64,000 bases of DNA, taken from assembly GCF_024305245.1 (NCBI RefSeq), contig NZ_JAMWYX010000006.1, forward strand, positions 140,123 through 204,122, read 5' to 3'. Position 1 is the first letter of the stretch; every line of letters starts with the position of its first letter. This DNA comes from Erythrobacter sp. GTDB lineage: Bacteria; Pseudomonadota; Alphaproteobacteria; Sphingomonadales; Sphingomonadaceae. This document shows positions 18,045-28,125 of the stretch, piece after piece. A program made the position numbers and the translations under genes. The notes under the pieces were generated by a model. It saw only the letters and a list, made by a program, of their open reading frames with translations. It was not told where the DNA came from and made no database searches.

Positions 18045-18857
18045 ATGAACGCGATGTCAAACTGCCGGATCCTCACGATTGCGCTGGCATGCTTTGCCGC
18101 GATGGCCATGCTTTCCGGCTGCATGTCGGCCAGCGGACGCACAGGCGCAGACGCTCAGCCTCCCATCAACGTGATGGTGATAGCGACCTTGCATTCGGCC
18201 CATGCCGATAACCCGCGCTATTCGTATGACGATCTCTACACGATTGTCCGCGCATTCGCTCCAGATGCGGTCGGAGTTGAGATCCGCGACGAAGATATGC
18301 ATCGCGACGCAAACTATCTTGCGGCCAATTATCCGCTGGAGATGCGAGAATTGGCGCGAGATTATGGATCGGGCGCGACCGGGCTAGACTGGCTCGGACA
18401 CGATCTAGAGGGTCGAGCGATTCCGGTGGACTATTGGCGCGAGCAGAGCGAGATCAAGCGCTTGCAGCGCGATCTCAGCAAGCGGCCGGATCTTCGGTCG
18501 CCGCAAGTCGAGGCCGCCCAGAGGCAGCAGCAGCAGATTATTCAGTCCGCAACGGCTGCATCGCTCAACGATGGGCGCTACGATAAGGCAACGCGAGAGT
18601 ATTATCACGCCCTGTCCGTGGAGCTTAGGGACACACCACTTGCGCCACTGAGCGCATTCTACGCCGAGCGAGATCGGCAAATTGCCCGCAACGCCTCGCG
18701 GGTGATCAAATCCCTGCTGGATCGGAAGTCCCCAGAGACCCGCGTGGTGTTTGTCGTCGGAGCGGATCACCGGGCATTTCTGATAGATGCATTGGTCCGT
18801 GATTTTGGAAACAAGATTACGTTGGTTCCAGTTGTTCAGGAGAAGACGGCACGATGA
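18045..18857 (+). CDS. Lipoprotein with TraB/ChaN-like domain
   Basis: About 270 residues from the ATG at 18045, chosen for its GAGGAAAG ribosome-binding site. The N-terminus ends in the lipobox LSGC, so it is a predicted lipoprotein. The mature part starts with VMVIATLHSAH and APDAVGVEIRDED and ends with VVFVVGADHRAFLIDAL. The layout (motif with His near the start, E in the second strand, G-A-x-H near the end) resembles TraB/GumN or ChaN-type folds. The assignment is by pattern only. It starts 62 bp after the aspartic protease gene in the same direction. Confidence 0.6.
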   Translation: MNAMSNCRILTIALACFAAMAMLSGCMSASGRTGADAQPPINVMVIATLHSAHADNPRYSYDDLYTIVRAFAPDAVGVEIRDEDMHRDANYLAANYPLEMRELARDYGSGATGLDWLGHDLEGRAIPVDYWREQSEIKRLQRDLSKRPDLRSPQVEAAQRQQQQIIQSATAASLNDGRYDKATREYYHALSVELRDTPLAPLSAFYAERDRQIARNASRVIKSLLDRKSPETRVVFVVGADHRAFLIDALVRDFGNKITLVPVVQEKTAR

Positions 18858-18945
18858 TCTGGCCTGCGGGTTGAGCCGGTTGGAAATCTTCGACATGGCG
18901 TTCGGGACTGGTCATTCCCCCTTCCCACCCGTAACGGAGTTCGAC

Positions 18946-20220
18946 ATGATCGAGGCAATTGGCCTGGATTTCGGCACCACTAATACCGTCGCTGCGCTAG
19001 CGGACGGCGCAGGCGGGTCCGAACTGATCGAATTCCAATCCATGCAAACGAGCGGGGCAACATTCCGCTCCGCCTTGTGTTTCTGGGAGGATGACGGGAT
19101 TGCCAGCGAGGCTGGCCCATGGGCGATCGAGGAATATCTTGAGAGCCCCTCCGACTGCCGCTTCGTTCAGTCCTTCAAGTCGGTGGTGGCGAGCCCGTCC
19201 TTTGAACGGGCGCTGATCTTTAACCGGCCATGCCGCTTTGAGGATATGGGCCAGCTATTCCTGCGCAAACTGGTGTCGCACGCGCGAGGGAAGCTGGACG
19301 AACGTCCCCGCCGGGTGATCGTGGGGCGCCCAGTCGAATACGCCGGCGCCCAGCCTGACAGCGATCTTGCGCGCGAGCGTTACCAGGCGATGTTCAGCGA
19401 GTTCGGGGTGGAAGTCCACTACGTCTATGAGCCGCTCGGCGCGGCGTTCAGCTACGCGACCCGGCTTACGGAGCCCGCTACGGTTCTGGTGGCCGACTTT
19501 GGCGGCGGGACGACGGACTTCTCGATCGTCCGGATCGCAGAACCTCGCGCGCCGCAACGCTGCACGCCCTTGGCCTCGTCTGGGATCGGGATTGCCGGTG
19601 ATCGCTTTGACCAGCGCATTGTCGACCGGCTGGTGCTGCCGATGCTGGGGAAGGGCGGTCAATACCGATCGTTCGACAAGCTTCTGGATATTCCGAACGG
19701 CTGGTTTTCGGAATTCTCCGACTGGTCGCGGCTCGCGCTGATGCGCAACCGCCGGACACTCGACGAGCTGCGGCGCCTACAGCGCAATGCTGTGGATCCC
19801 ATAGCGATCGAGCGGCTGATAGCGCTGATCGAACATGAGCAAGGTTATCCGCTTTATGATGCAGTCGGGCAATTGAAGCGGGCGCTGTCGGACCATGACA
19901 GCGCCACGTTCCGCTTTGATGGCGGCGGGCTGACAATCGCTGTCGAGGTCGAGCGAGCCGCCTTCGAGGCATGGATTGCCCCGGACCTGGTTCTCATAGA
20001 ACAGGCACTCGACCGCGCACTTCTGCAGGCCGGTATCGCTGCGGAGGAGATTGACCGCGTGTTTCTAACCGGTGGCTCCTCGCTGATCCCCGCTGTGCGT
20101 AGCGTCTTCGACAGACGCTTTGGGACGGAAAGGATTGCGTCGGGCGGGGAACTCACCTCGATTGCGCACGGGCTGGCTATGTTTGGCTCGTTGGCCGAAC
20201 CAGAGCTTTGGGCAGCATAA
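18946..20220 (+). CDS. Short Hsp70-family protein (YegD-like), nucleotide-binding domain only
   Basis: 424 residues from the ATG at 18946. All three ATPase motifs of the actin/Hsp70 fold are present: GLDFGTTNTVAAL at the N-terminus, VADFGGGTTDFSIV near residue 183 and VFLTGGSSLIPAV near residue 374. The protein ends soon after the nucleotide-binding domain, with no peptide-binding domain, as in E. coli YegD. It probably uses ATP but its client is unknown. It is the last intact gene before the IS3 remnant and the Hhe-SbcCD cassette. Confidence 0.9.
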   Translation: MIEAIGLDFGTTNTVAALADGAGGSELIEFQSMQTSGATFRSALCFWEDDGIASEAGPWAIEEYLESPSDCRFVQSFKSVVASPSFERALIFNRPCRFEDMGQLFLRKLVSHARGKLDERPRRVIVGRPVEYAGAQPDSDLARERYQAMFSEFGVEVHYVYEPLGAAFSYATRLTEPATVLVADFGGGTTDFSIVRIAEPRAPQRCTPLASSGIGIAGDRFDQRIVDRLVLPMLGKGGQYRSFDKLLDIPNGWFSEFSDWSRLALMRNRRTLDELRRLQRNAVDPIAIERLIALIEHEQGYPLYDAVGQLKRALSDHDSATFRFDGGGLTIAVEVERAAFEAWIAPDLVLIEQALDRALLQAGIAAEEIDRVFLTGGSSLIPAVRSVFDRRFGTERIASGGELTSIAHGLAMFGSLAEPELWAA

Positions 20221-20544
20221 CCGCTCTTCACGCGCTTGATCGGACACCTTCCACGAGTGTGATACGCCGATCAACCAGACGTTAGGTGCCGTTCTCTTTC
20301 AATGCTTCGCTGGGAAATTGGTCGGGACGAGAGGATTCCCGACCGGATCATCAACCTTACGCAGAAGCTCAGAAAATCCGCAGCATTTCCAATGATTTTC
20401 CAATTGCATCGGTTTGTGAATCATAATGTGAGCACAGTCAAGTGCACAGCAAGGTGCACAGTTCGCGTCTGACTTTCTGGCCACCGTAAGGCTGACAAAT
20501 CGGTTCTGCGATGTGCCCCTACTGGTCGACGGAGAAGCCATGTG
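20221..20544. other. Non-coding stretch before the IS3 remnant
   Basis: About 320 bases without a supported gene between the Hsp70-like gene and the transposase remnant. I see no inverted repeat or promoter that I can name. The left edge of the IS remnant is not visible, so this stretch may hold the deletion junction. Confidence 0.35.
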
Positions 20545-20822
20545 CGCTGCGCCCCGATGCATCCGCAAACCCAGGGCAAGATCGAGCGCTGGCACCAGAC
20601 CCTCAAGAACCGCATCATGCTGTAAAACTACTTCCTGACCGGCGACCTCGAGGCCCAGATCGAGGCGCTCGTCGAGCACTACAACCACCAGCGCTACCAC
20701 GAGAGCCTACTCCCGCCGATGTCTACTTCGGCAGGGCGCCTGCCATCATCAAACAGCGCGAAAAGATCAAACGACAGACCATCGAACATCGGCGCTTGCG
20801 ACACCGCAAGCTCGCCGCCTAA
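20545..20822 (+). pseudogene. IS3-family transposase OrfB, 3' remnant
   Basis: The translated segment HPQTQGKIERWHQTLKNRIM is the conserved C-terminal part of IS3-family OrfB integrase-type transposases. It is followed in frame by a TAA stop, then NYFLTGDLEAQIEALVEHYN and, after a lost base, DVYFGRAPAIIKQREKIKRQ and IEHRRLRHRKLAA ending at the normal stop. The upstream catalytic part is missing. A frameshift and an internal stop make it non-functional. It ends 13 bp before a terminal inverted repeat. Confidence 0.88.
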
Positions 20823-20835
20823 CATCAACCCACCG
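20823..20835. repeat. Right terminal inverted repeat of the left IS3 remnant
   Basis: Read on the minus strand this is CGGTGGGTTGATG. It matches GGTGGGTTGGGGC at 30803-30815, just upstream of the other IS3 remnant, for the outer GGTGGGTTG. The two thus fit the right end of one copy and the left end of another. Confidence 0.6.
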
Positions 20836-21007
20836 ACGAGATTTGCTTTCCATTAATCTACGCCGCGAGTTGCGCCAAATGTTCTGACGACGGACATGCG
20901 AAAATGGTTACTTTGGTCTGATGGAAGCATTCACTTGAGATGGAACGAGATATCCGCTTCTTAATATCCTGAACGCTAGATGGGCTACTTCGATCGAAAG
21001 GCTCCGC

Positions 21008-24000
21008 ATGGAAAAATTTGAACAGCCCGGTCCCTTGCAGCGTCCAGATGACGAACCAAATCCACTGACTCCACAGGTGGTCGCAGACGCCGCTGCCAGT
21101 TTCACCTATGCATCCTATCAGAACGCCGTTCCGGTTGTCAGGTCGATCACAATCAATAATGTGACTGCAAGGCAGTTCGATGATTGCCGCCTCTCGCTGA
21201 CGTCCTCGCCGGCCTTTCTGCGCCCCAAAATCTGGACCATCGACCGGCTCGCTTCGGGAGATAGCCTCGCCCTAGCCGATCGCAAAGTGGAGCTGGACGC
21301 TGACTATCTCGCTGGGCTGAACGAGGCTGAACGCGGCGAAATTCGTTTGTCGCTCTCATCCCACGGTGATGTGCTGCACGAATGCGTCTTTCCTGTGCGG
21401 TTGCTGGCTCGCGACGAATGGGGCGGGGTCTCCGATATGGCGCAACTGCTGCCGGCGTTTGTGATGCCCAATGACCCCGGTATTGCCCAGACTTTGCGAG
21501 CGGCAGCCGAACAGCTTGTCGCGCATGGGCACCCGAGCGGACTGGATGGCTATCAATCCGGCTCGCCGCAGCGCGCCTATATGCTGTCGGCTGCAGTCTA
21601 TTCTGCAGTCGCGGGGCTGGGTCTGTTTTACGCCGAGCCACCGGCGAGCTTCGAACGCAGCGGTCAGAAGGTCCGTCGTCCGGCAACCGTGATCGATCAA
21701 CGGCTGGCGACTTGTCTTGATACCACCTTGTATTTTGCTGCGGCTCTGGAGGCAGCAGGACTTAACCCGGTGATCCTGATGTTCGAAGGTCATTCTGCTG
21801 CAGGCGTCTGGTTGACGCCGCGCACTTTTGGAAACGCAATCGAACCCGACCAGATGGAGGTGCGCAAGGCACTGGCATCTCGGGAATTGATCGTCTTTGA
21901 AACAACTGGTGTCACCCACCGTCCGGCAATGACGCTGGAAGCAGCACAAAGCGCGCTCGATCACAGGATGGGTGAGCACGAAGCGCACGGGTTTGTGGCC
22001 GCCATTGATGTGCGCCGGGCGCGCAGTGGAGGGATCATGCCGCTGGCATCGCACGAGCCGGCGCGGCGGGACGACAACCGACCTGACGATGGCGGGCAGA
22101 CCCCAATGCCGCTTCCGGCAATGCCCTCGTTCACTAGTCTGGCGGCCGAAGAGGTGGAGGTGAAGCCGACAACCGCTGCGGGGCGTATCGATCGCTGGCA
22201 ACGCAAGCTACTTGACCTCACATTGCGCAACCGCTTGCTCAACTTTCCTGAATCCAAGAAGACCATCCCTTTCGTCTGCACCGATCCTGCGTTTCTGGAA
22301 GACAGGCTGGCGGGCGGGACGGCCATCCGCATCATTTCGCTTCCCGCGCAGAACCCATTGGGGGAGCGGGATCCCGCGCTGTATCGCGATGTGCATGGCA
22401 AGGACATCCAGCGCGAATTTGCCGCTGAGGCGCTGAAACGCGACGAATTACCTTCACCGTTGGACACAGCCCAGCTAGACGCACGTCTGATCGATCTGCA
22501 TCGTCAGGTTCGCAACGATTTTGCCGAGGGCGGTGCGAACACCCTCTTTCTGGCTGTGGGCTTCCTGCGATGGAAGAAAAAGCCGGAAGATGTGCGCACT
22601 TATCGCGCACCTCTGTTGCTGGTGCCCGTCAAGCTCGAACGCAGCAGTGCCAGCTCGCCTTTTCGCATCCGCTATCATGAAGATGAACCGCGCTTCAACG
22701 CAACGTTACTGCAGTTTCTTGAACGCGAGTTCGATCTGAAGCTGCCACAGTTTTCAGGCGAACTTCCGCTCGATGACAATGGTGTGGATGTGCCTAAGTT
22801 GCTGGCGCTGATGCGTCTTGCAGTTCGTGATGCGCCAGGAATGGAAGTTGTCGACGAGACCGCACTTTCCACCTTCTCATTCGCAAAATTCCTGATGTGG
22901 AAGGATCTGGTCGAGCGGACGGATGCCCTGCGCGAAAACCGCATGGTTCGCCATCTGATCGACACGCCCGAGGAGGCGTTCGGCGCGGACGACAGCTCTG
23001 GTGTATTTCATGAAGAAGCCGATATAGACCGCGCCTTTGCGCCAGCCGACATTGTCTGCCTGTTGCCATCCGATTCCTCGCAGACGGCGGCCAGCCTTGC
23101 TGCTGCTGCGGGGCGCGACTTCGTGATCGTCGGACCACCTGGCACAGGCAAGAGCCAAACGATTGCCAACATGATCGCGAACTGCCTTGCTGTCGGCAAA
23201 ACGGTGCTGTTCGTGGCGGAAAAGACCGCTGCGCTGGACGTCGTCTATAGACGACTGCGCGAGCACGGCCTTGGCGATCGCTGTATCGAACTGCATTCGA
23301 ACAAGGCCGATCGCAGGAACTTCCTCGGTCAACTCAAGGCGGCGTGGGAAAATGGAACGAGCGTCGATCCTGTCGAATGGGTGGCGAGCAACGAGCGGCT
23401 GCGCCTGCGCCGCGATACCCTCAACAATTATGTCGCGGCTTTGCACACTGTCTATCCCAATGGCTGGACGCCCTACAAGGCGCTGGGAATAGCTCTGAGG
23501 GCTTCGGCGGCGTGCGCGCCTGAGCTGTCATGGCCGCAGCGCGATGCACATGATGCTGCGACGTTACTGGAGCTTGAAGACCTGGCCGGAGAGCTTGGCC
23601 GGGTATTCGCGTCGATAAAGCGAGTGCCTGCGCTCGATACGGTCGACATCGCTGCCTGGAGTGCTGGGTGGCAGGAAAATATGCTCACTTCTGCGCAGTC
23701 CCTGCGAAATGCCACCGACCTGCTGGGCGGTGCATATGATGCCTATCAGGCGGCGCTTGGCATCCGATCAGCAGAGCCGGCAACATGGAATGAAATTGAG
23801 CAAATGGCTGCGCTGGCCAAGGCAGTTGAGGCGGGCAGGGAGCTTGATCTCACCATCGCGTTTGACCCCGCTTTTGCTCAATGCAAGGCTGCGCTGGATG
23901 GCCTGGGCAACGCGATTGCACGCTATCGCAATGCCGAACGCGCGATGGACGCGGCCTATGCACCCCGCGCAGTGCGTGATCTCGATCCTGATGCGCTCGA

Positions 24001-27000
24001 CCGGCAGTGGCGCGAGGCGGACGCTTCGTTTTGGCCGATGTCGATATTGGGCAAGCGCAAGGTTCGTAAGCTGCTCCAAGGCTATACGGATGGCGGTGAA
24101 GCACAGCCGGAGGAAGACCTGCAGCATTTGCGGGAGATGAAGGAAAGCCTCGCAGCGATCGACGGCTGTGCACTGAATGGGTGCCCCTTGCCCGTGGATG
24201 GGCTAGATACCGACATGGCTAGGGTCGCCGACGTCCTGGAGCGAGCTGCGCGAGTGCGCCGCGCATTGCGTCTGACCGGCTATACTGACGATATGCGCCA
24301 AACGGTGGAGCGTTCGGTCGAGGCCTGCCTGCGCGATTCTGGCGACAAAAACCGGCTGTTGATGGCAGGATCGAGATTGCTGGCCGGAATAAACGGCTTT
24401 GACAGCGCGCGCGAAGAATTCAGCGCGGTGGCGGGACGCCGGGTATCCTTGACCGATTCCCCTGGAGGCCTCGCACGGCTCAGCGAAGAACTGAAGTCGC
24501 TGGTCGATGGCCGCCACCTGCTGCGGGACTGGGCAGCATGGTGCCAGGTGCGCAACCGTGCAGACGCGCGTGGTCTGTCTCCACTGGTCGAACAGCTCGA
24601 AGGCGGCCTGGTGGACGCTGATAACTCCCGGTCAGCATTTCGCACCGGCTATGCACGCTGGTGGCTTCCCCAGGTTCTGGATGGCGACCCGGTGCTGCGG
24701 GATTTCCGGCGCTTCCAGCACGAGAACGTGATCACGGAGTTTCGCGAGATCGATGATCTGGTGCGCTCGCATGCTGCATCGAGGGTGATCGGCGCGATTT
24801 CGCATGGCTTGCCGCCGGTGCAGGGTGTGCCCCGCAATTCCGAACTTGGCCTTCTGCGCCATCAGATGGAATTGCAACGCCCCAGCCAGTCGATCCGCGA
24901 GCTGATTGGCAAGATGCCCGAGACATTTTCCAAGCTTGCGCCATGCATGCTGATGTCGCCGCTTTCGATTGCGCAGTATTTCCCGCCCAATCAGTCGCTG
25001 TTCGATGTGGTGATCTTCGATGAGGCTTCGCAGATCACGACTTGGGATGCAGTCGGCGCGATTGCGCGTGGCCGCCAGACCATCATCGTTGGCGACCCCA
25101 AGCAGCTTCCGCCGACCAATTTCTTCGGCCGGAACGAAGTCGAGGAAGATGTCGCCGATCACGAAAAGGACCTTGAGAGCATTCTCGACGAGGCGAAGGC
25201 GGCCGGCGTTCCGGTGCGGGATTTGCGGTGGCATTACCGCAGCCGCAGCGAGTCTCTGATCGCATTTTCCAACCACCATTATTATAAGAACCGGCTGGTC
25301 ACGTTCCCCTCGCCGAAAGTCGATGACCAGGCTGTGAGGTTGCAAAAGGTGCCCAATGGCATCTACGATCGCGGCAAGAGCCGGACCAACCGTATCGAAG
25401 CGCAGGCAGTTGCCGACGAAGCGGTTGCCAGGATGCGCAGTTGGCTGAAAATGCCCGAGAAGGAGCGCCCAACGCTCGGCATCATCACCTTCAACGCGCA
25501 GCAGCAGTCGCTAATCATGGATTTGCTCGATGCGGCCCGCCGCGAGCTACCGGAATTGGAATACTTCTTCGCCGAAGACCGCATAGAGGGCACGATCGTC
25601 AAGAATCTGGAAAACGTGCAGGGCGATGAGCGCGATGTCATCCTGTTCTCGATTACCTTCTGGAAAGATGCTGCGGGCAAGCTGACGATGGATTTCGGGG
25701 CTCTGAACCGCGACGGCGGCGAGCGGCGACTGAATGTTGCGGTGACGCGGGCGAGGCAGGAATTGATCGTCTTTTCTGGCTTTACCGCAGATCAGATCGA
25801 CACCAGCCGCACCAAGGCGCTAGCGGTTCAGCATCTCAAGACCTTTCTCGATTACGCCGAGCGAGGCGCAATCGCTTTGCCTGCGCAGGACATCGGCTCG
25901 GTCGGAACCTTCGAATCGCCGTTCGAGGAAGCGGTGGCTGAGCGGCTGGAACAAAGTGGCTGGATGCTGGTGCCGCAGGTCGGCATATCGGGATTTCGCA
26001 TCGACCTTGGGGTGCGCCACCCCGATCTGCCGGGTGCATATTTGGCAGGAGTGGAGTGCGATGGCGCGACCTACCACAGCGCGGCCACCGCGCGCGATCG
26101 CGACAAGGTGCGCGAGCAGGTGCTTACCGGGCTGGGCTGGAACATATTGCGCGTATGGTCGACCGACTGGTGGTTCGATGCGGCTGGCTGTGCGGCACGG
26201 CTGGACGGCCAGTTGAGCGATCTGCTCGCAGCCAGCCGGGAACGACAGGCCGCTGAAGCACAAGTTGCGGAGGCACTGCCAACCGGCCACTGGGACATGG
26301 GGCAAAAGATTGAGGATGCCGATACCATCGAGGACCATGATGCGGTGGTGGCTGAAGCTGCCCAAACTTACGTGTCAGAACCGGAAGCAATGCTGATACG
26401 CGGCAATGTCGCCAGCGTGGCACAGCCTTTGGCGCCGCCCGATCCGGTGGACGAACCGCACCCCGCCAAAGAGGCGTCAAAGCACTACCGCATCACCGAC
26501 CTGTCCGGCTTCTCCGCACATCCTGATCGCTTTGCAACATTTGCCTATCGCGAAACCCTGCGCGCGATGGTCGATGCTGTGATGGAAGCCGAAAGCCCGC
26601 TGCGGACCGATATCCTCTACCAGCGGATCGCACGCGCGCATGGCTGGCAGCGCACCGGAGCACGGATCCGTGATCAGATTGCGCTTCATCTGCGCGACTG
26701 TGATCGGACGGAGGAATCGGTTGGCGAGTTTATCTGGAAGAAGGGGGCGGTGGTGCAGGTCCATCCTTACCGTAGCCCCGCAGACGACGACGCTCGCCGC
26801 GCTATCGCTGAGATTCCGCTCGCAGAGCTGGTATCGGTGGTGCTCGAAAATGAAGGCTTGGCCGAAATGCCCGATGCACCGCGCGACATGGCGCGGCTTC
26901 TGGGGGTAGACCGGCTTGCCGCTACTTCACGCGAACGGCTGGAAGAGGCCTTGGCCCGCGCTCGCGCCATTGCGTCCGCCACAAGCACAGGGATTGAATA

Positions 27001-27001
27001 A
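21008..27001 (+). CDS. DUF4011 helicase with Vsr/DUF559-like nuclease domain (Hhe-like defence protein)
   Basis: The protein has 1997 residues. In order: an N-terminal domain; a transglutaminase-like segment (ATCLDTTLYFAAALEAAGL, then EGHSAAGVW, about residues 230-275); DUF4011 (DRWQRKLLDLTLRNRLLNF, about 395-415); an SF1 helicase with Walker A GPPGTGKSQT (about 706), DEASQIT (about 1336), GDPKQLPP (about 1361) and NVAVTRARQELIVF (about 1575); a restriction-like nuclease (IDLGVRHPD, GVECDGATYH, GWNILRVWSTDWW, about 1660-1725); and DUF3320 (about 1826-1900). This matches Hhe, a single-protein antiphage defence factor reported as a DUF4011-helicase-Vsr fusion. It starts a tight operon, five bp before the SbcD-like gene. 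Antiphage function is inferred. Confidence 0.9.
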   Translation: MEKFEQPGPLQRPDDEPNPLTPQVVADAAASFTYASYQNAVPVVRSITINNVTARQFDDCRLSLTSSPAFLRPKIWTIDRLASGDSLALADRKVELDADYLAGLNEAERGEIRLSLSSHGDVLHECVFPVRLLARDEWGGVSDMAQLLPAFVMPNDPGIAQTLRAAAEQLVAHGHPSGLDGYQSGSPQRAYMLSAAVYSAVAGLGLFYAEPPASFERSGQKVRRPATVIDQRLATCLDTTLYFAAALEAAGLNPVILMFEGHSAAGVWLTPRTFGNAIEPDQMEVRKALASRELIVFETTGVTHRPAMTLEAAQSALDHRMGEHEAHGFVAAIDVRRARSGGIMPLASHEPARRDDNRPDDGGQTPMPLPAMPSFTSLAAEEVEVKPTTAAGRIDRWQRKLLDLTLRNRLLNFPESKKTIPFVCTDPAFLEDRLAGGTAIRIISLPAQNPLGERDPALYRDVHGKDIQREFAAEALKRDELPSPLDTAQLDARLIDLHRQVRNDFAEGGANTLFLAVGFLRWKKKPEDVRTYRAPLLLVPVKLERSSASSPFRIRYHEDEPRFNATLLQFLEREFDLKLPQFSGELPLDDNGVDVPKLLALMRLAVRDAPGMEVVDETALSTFSFAKFLMWKDLVERTDALRENRMVRHLIDTPEEAFGADDSSGVFHEEADIDRAFAPADIVCLLPSDSSQTAASLAAAAGRDFVIVGPPGTGKSQTIANMIANCLAVGKTVLFVAEKTAALDVVYRRLREHGLGDRCIELHSNKADRRNFLGQLKAAWENGTSVDPVEWVASNERLRLRRDTLNNYVAALHTVYPNGWTPYKALGIALRASAACAPELSWPQRDAHDAATLLELEDLAGELGRVFASIKRVPALDTVDIAAWSAGWQENMLTSAQSLRNATDLLGGAYDAYQAALGIRSAEPATWNEIEQMAALAKAVEAGRELDLTIAFDPAFAQCKAALDGLGNAIARYRNAERAMDAAYAPRAVRDLDPDALDRQWREADASFWPMSILGKRKVRKLLQGYTDGGEAQPEEDLQHLREMKESLAAIDGCALNGCPLPVDGLDTDMARVADVLERAARVRRALRLTGYTDDMRQTVERSVEACLRDSGDKNRLLMAGSRLLAGINGFDSAREEFSAVAGRRVSLTDSPGGLARLSEELKSLVDGRHLLRDWAAWCQVRNRADARGLSPLVEQLEGGLVDADNSRSAFRTGYARWWLPQVLDGDPVLRDFRRFQHENVITEFREIDDLVRSHAASRVIGAISHGLPPVQGVPRNSELGLLRHQMELQRPSQSIRELIGKMPETFSKLAPCMLMSPLSIAQYFPPNQSLFDVVIFDEASQITTWDAVGAIARGRQTIIVGDPKQLPPTNFFGRNEVEEDVADHEKDLESILDEAKAAGVPVRDLRWHYRSRSESLIAFSNHHYYKNRLVTFPSPKVDDQAVRLQKVPNGIYDRGKSRTNRIEAQAVADEAVARMRSWLKMPEKERPTLGIITFNAQQQSLIMDLLDAARRELPELEYFFAEDRIEGTIVKNLENVQGDERDVILFSITFWKDAAGKLTMDFGALNRDGGERRLNVAVTRARQELIVFSGFTADQIDTSRTKALAVQHLKTFLDYAERGAIALPAQDIGSVGTFESPFEEAVAERLEQSGWMLVPQVGISGFRIDLGVRHPDLPGAYLAGVECDGATYHSAATARDRDKVREQVLTGLGWNILRVWSTDWWFDAAGCAARLDGQLSDLLAASRERQAAEAQVAEALPTGHWDMGQKIEDADTIEDHDAVVAEAAQTYVSEPEAMLIRGNVASVAQPLAPPDPVDEPHPAKEASKHYRITDLSGFSAHPDRFATFAYRETLRAMVDAVMEAESPLRTDILYQRIARAHGWQRTGARIRDQIALHLRDCDRTEESVGEFIWKKGAVVQVHPYRSPADDDARRAIAEIPLAELVSVVLENEGLAEMPDAPRDMARLLGVDRLAATSRERLEEALARARAIASATSTGIE

Positions 27002-27006
27002 ACGCC

Positions 27007-28125
27007 ATGTTTCGATTCATCCACTCCGCCGACCTCCATCTGGGCAAGCGCTTCGGCAGTTTTTCAGGCGACCTGCCCGGACGTCTGCGCGAGGCGCGGC
27101 ACAACGTGCTCGCGCGCCTCGCCGACGACGCGCACTCTCATGGTGCCAGCGCGATCCTGCTGGCGGGCGACACGTTCGATACGGAGACACCTGCGCCAGA
27201 CGTTCGGCGGCAGGCACTCGCGGAAATGGCCCAGCACAAGGACATTCGCTGGGTCATCCTGCCCGGCAATCATGATTCACTGCAGGCGGCGCAATTGTGG
27301 TCAAACTTGCGCAACGAGGCTCCCGACAATGTGGTGTTGGCGGTCGATCCCAGTCCGATCGCGCTTGCTGAAGGTGTAGCGCTGTTGCCAGCTCCTTGCA
27401 CCACGCGGCGTCCGGGCCGCGACCTGACGGAATGGATGGACGCTTGCGCCACGGCCGATGGCATGATCCGCATCGGACTGGCGCATGGCGCGATCACCGA
27501 GTTTTCCGAGGACAAGGTCGCGTCTGACGTGATTACCCCCGATCGCGCCGTCAAAGCGGGGCTCGATTATCTCGCTCTGGGCGATTGGCATGGCGCGATC
27601 GAAGTTAACCCGCGGACGTATTACAGTGGCTCGCCAGAGCAGGACCGCTTCAAGCATGACCGACCCGGAGAGGCGTTGCTGGTGAGCATCGCAGGGCCGT
27701 CAGCGTCGCCTCAGGTCGACCGATTGCGCACCGGAACCTTCGTTTGGCAGTCGCTGGACCTGCACCTGCTCGATGGCGAAGACCCTGTGCAGGCGCTTGC
27801 GCAACTGCTGCCGTCTGCAGATCGCAGGCATTCGCTGGCCCGCGTTCAGGTGAGTGGCAACGCCCGGCTCGCCGCGCGCACCGCACTGGCGCATGCCGCT
27901 GCTGACATGGCGCATGACTTTGCCTGGTTTGAACTTGAAGACAGCGAGCTTGTCACCGTTTGCGAGGTCGATGATCTCGACCAGATCGATAAGGGAGGGG
28001 CTCTGCGTCAGGCCGCCGATGCCCTGCTGGCCGAGGGGCGCGATGATCGCCGTTCCGAGCAAGACCGGGGTGTCGCCAACGCGGCGCTGGCACGTCTTTA
28101 CGCCTTTGCTCAGCAGGTGTCGTGA
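27007..28125 (+). CDS. SbcD/Mre11-like metallophosphoesterase nuclease
   Basis: 372 residues starting five bp after the helicase stop. All calcineurin-like metal-binding motifs are present: SADLHLG, LLAGDTFD, LPGNHDS, GLAHGA and LGDWHG. The C-terminal half carries a capping domain and an Ala/Arg-rich tail. In SbcCD, this subunit is the manganese-dependent nuclease that cuts DNA ends and hairpins, controlled by its SbcC partner. Its stop codon overlaps the start of the next gene. It resembles YhaO and SbcD; its place behind a DUF4011 helicase-nuclease suggests joint action on DNA. Confidence 0.9.
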   Translation: MFRFIHSADLHLGKRFGSFSGDLPGRLREARHNVLARLADDAHSHGASAILLAGDTFDTETPAPDVRRQALAEMAQHKDIRWVILPGNHDSLQAAQLWSNLRNEAPDNVVLAVDPSPIALAEGVALLPAPCTTRRPGRDLTEWMDACATADGMIRIGLAHGAITEFSEDKVASDVITPDRAVKAGLDYLALGDWHGAIEVNPRTYYSGSPEQDRFKHDRPGEALLVSIAGPSASPQVDRLRTGTFVWQSLDLHLLDGEDPVQALAQLLPSADRRHSLARVQVSGNARLAARTALAHAAADMAHDFAWFELEDSELVTVCEVDDLDQIDKGGALRQAADALLAEGRDDRRSEQDRGVANAALARLYAFAQQVS

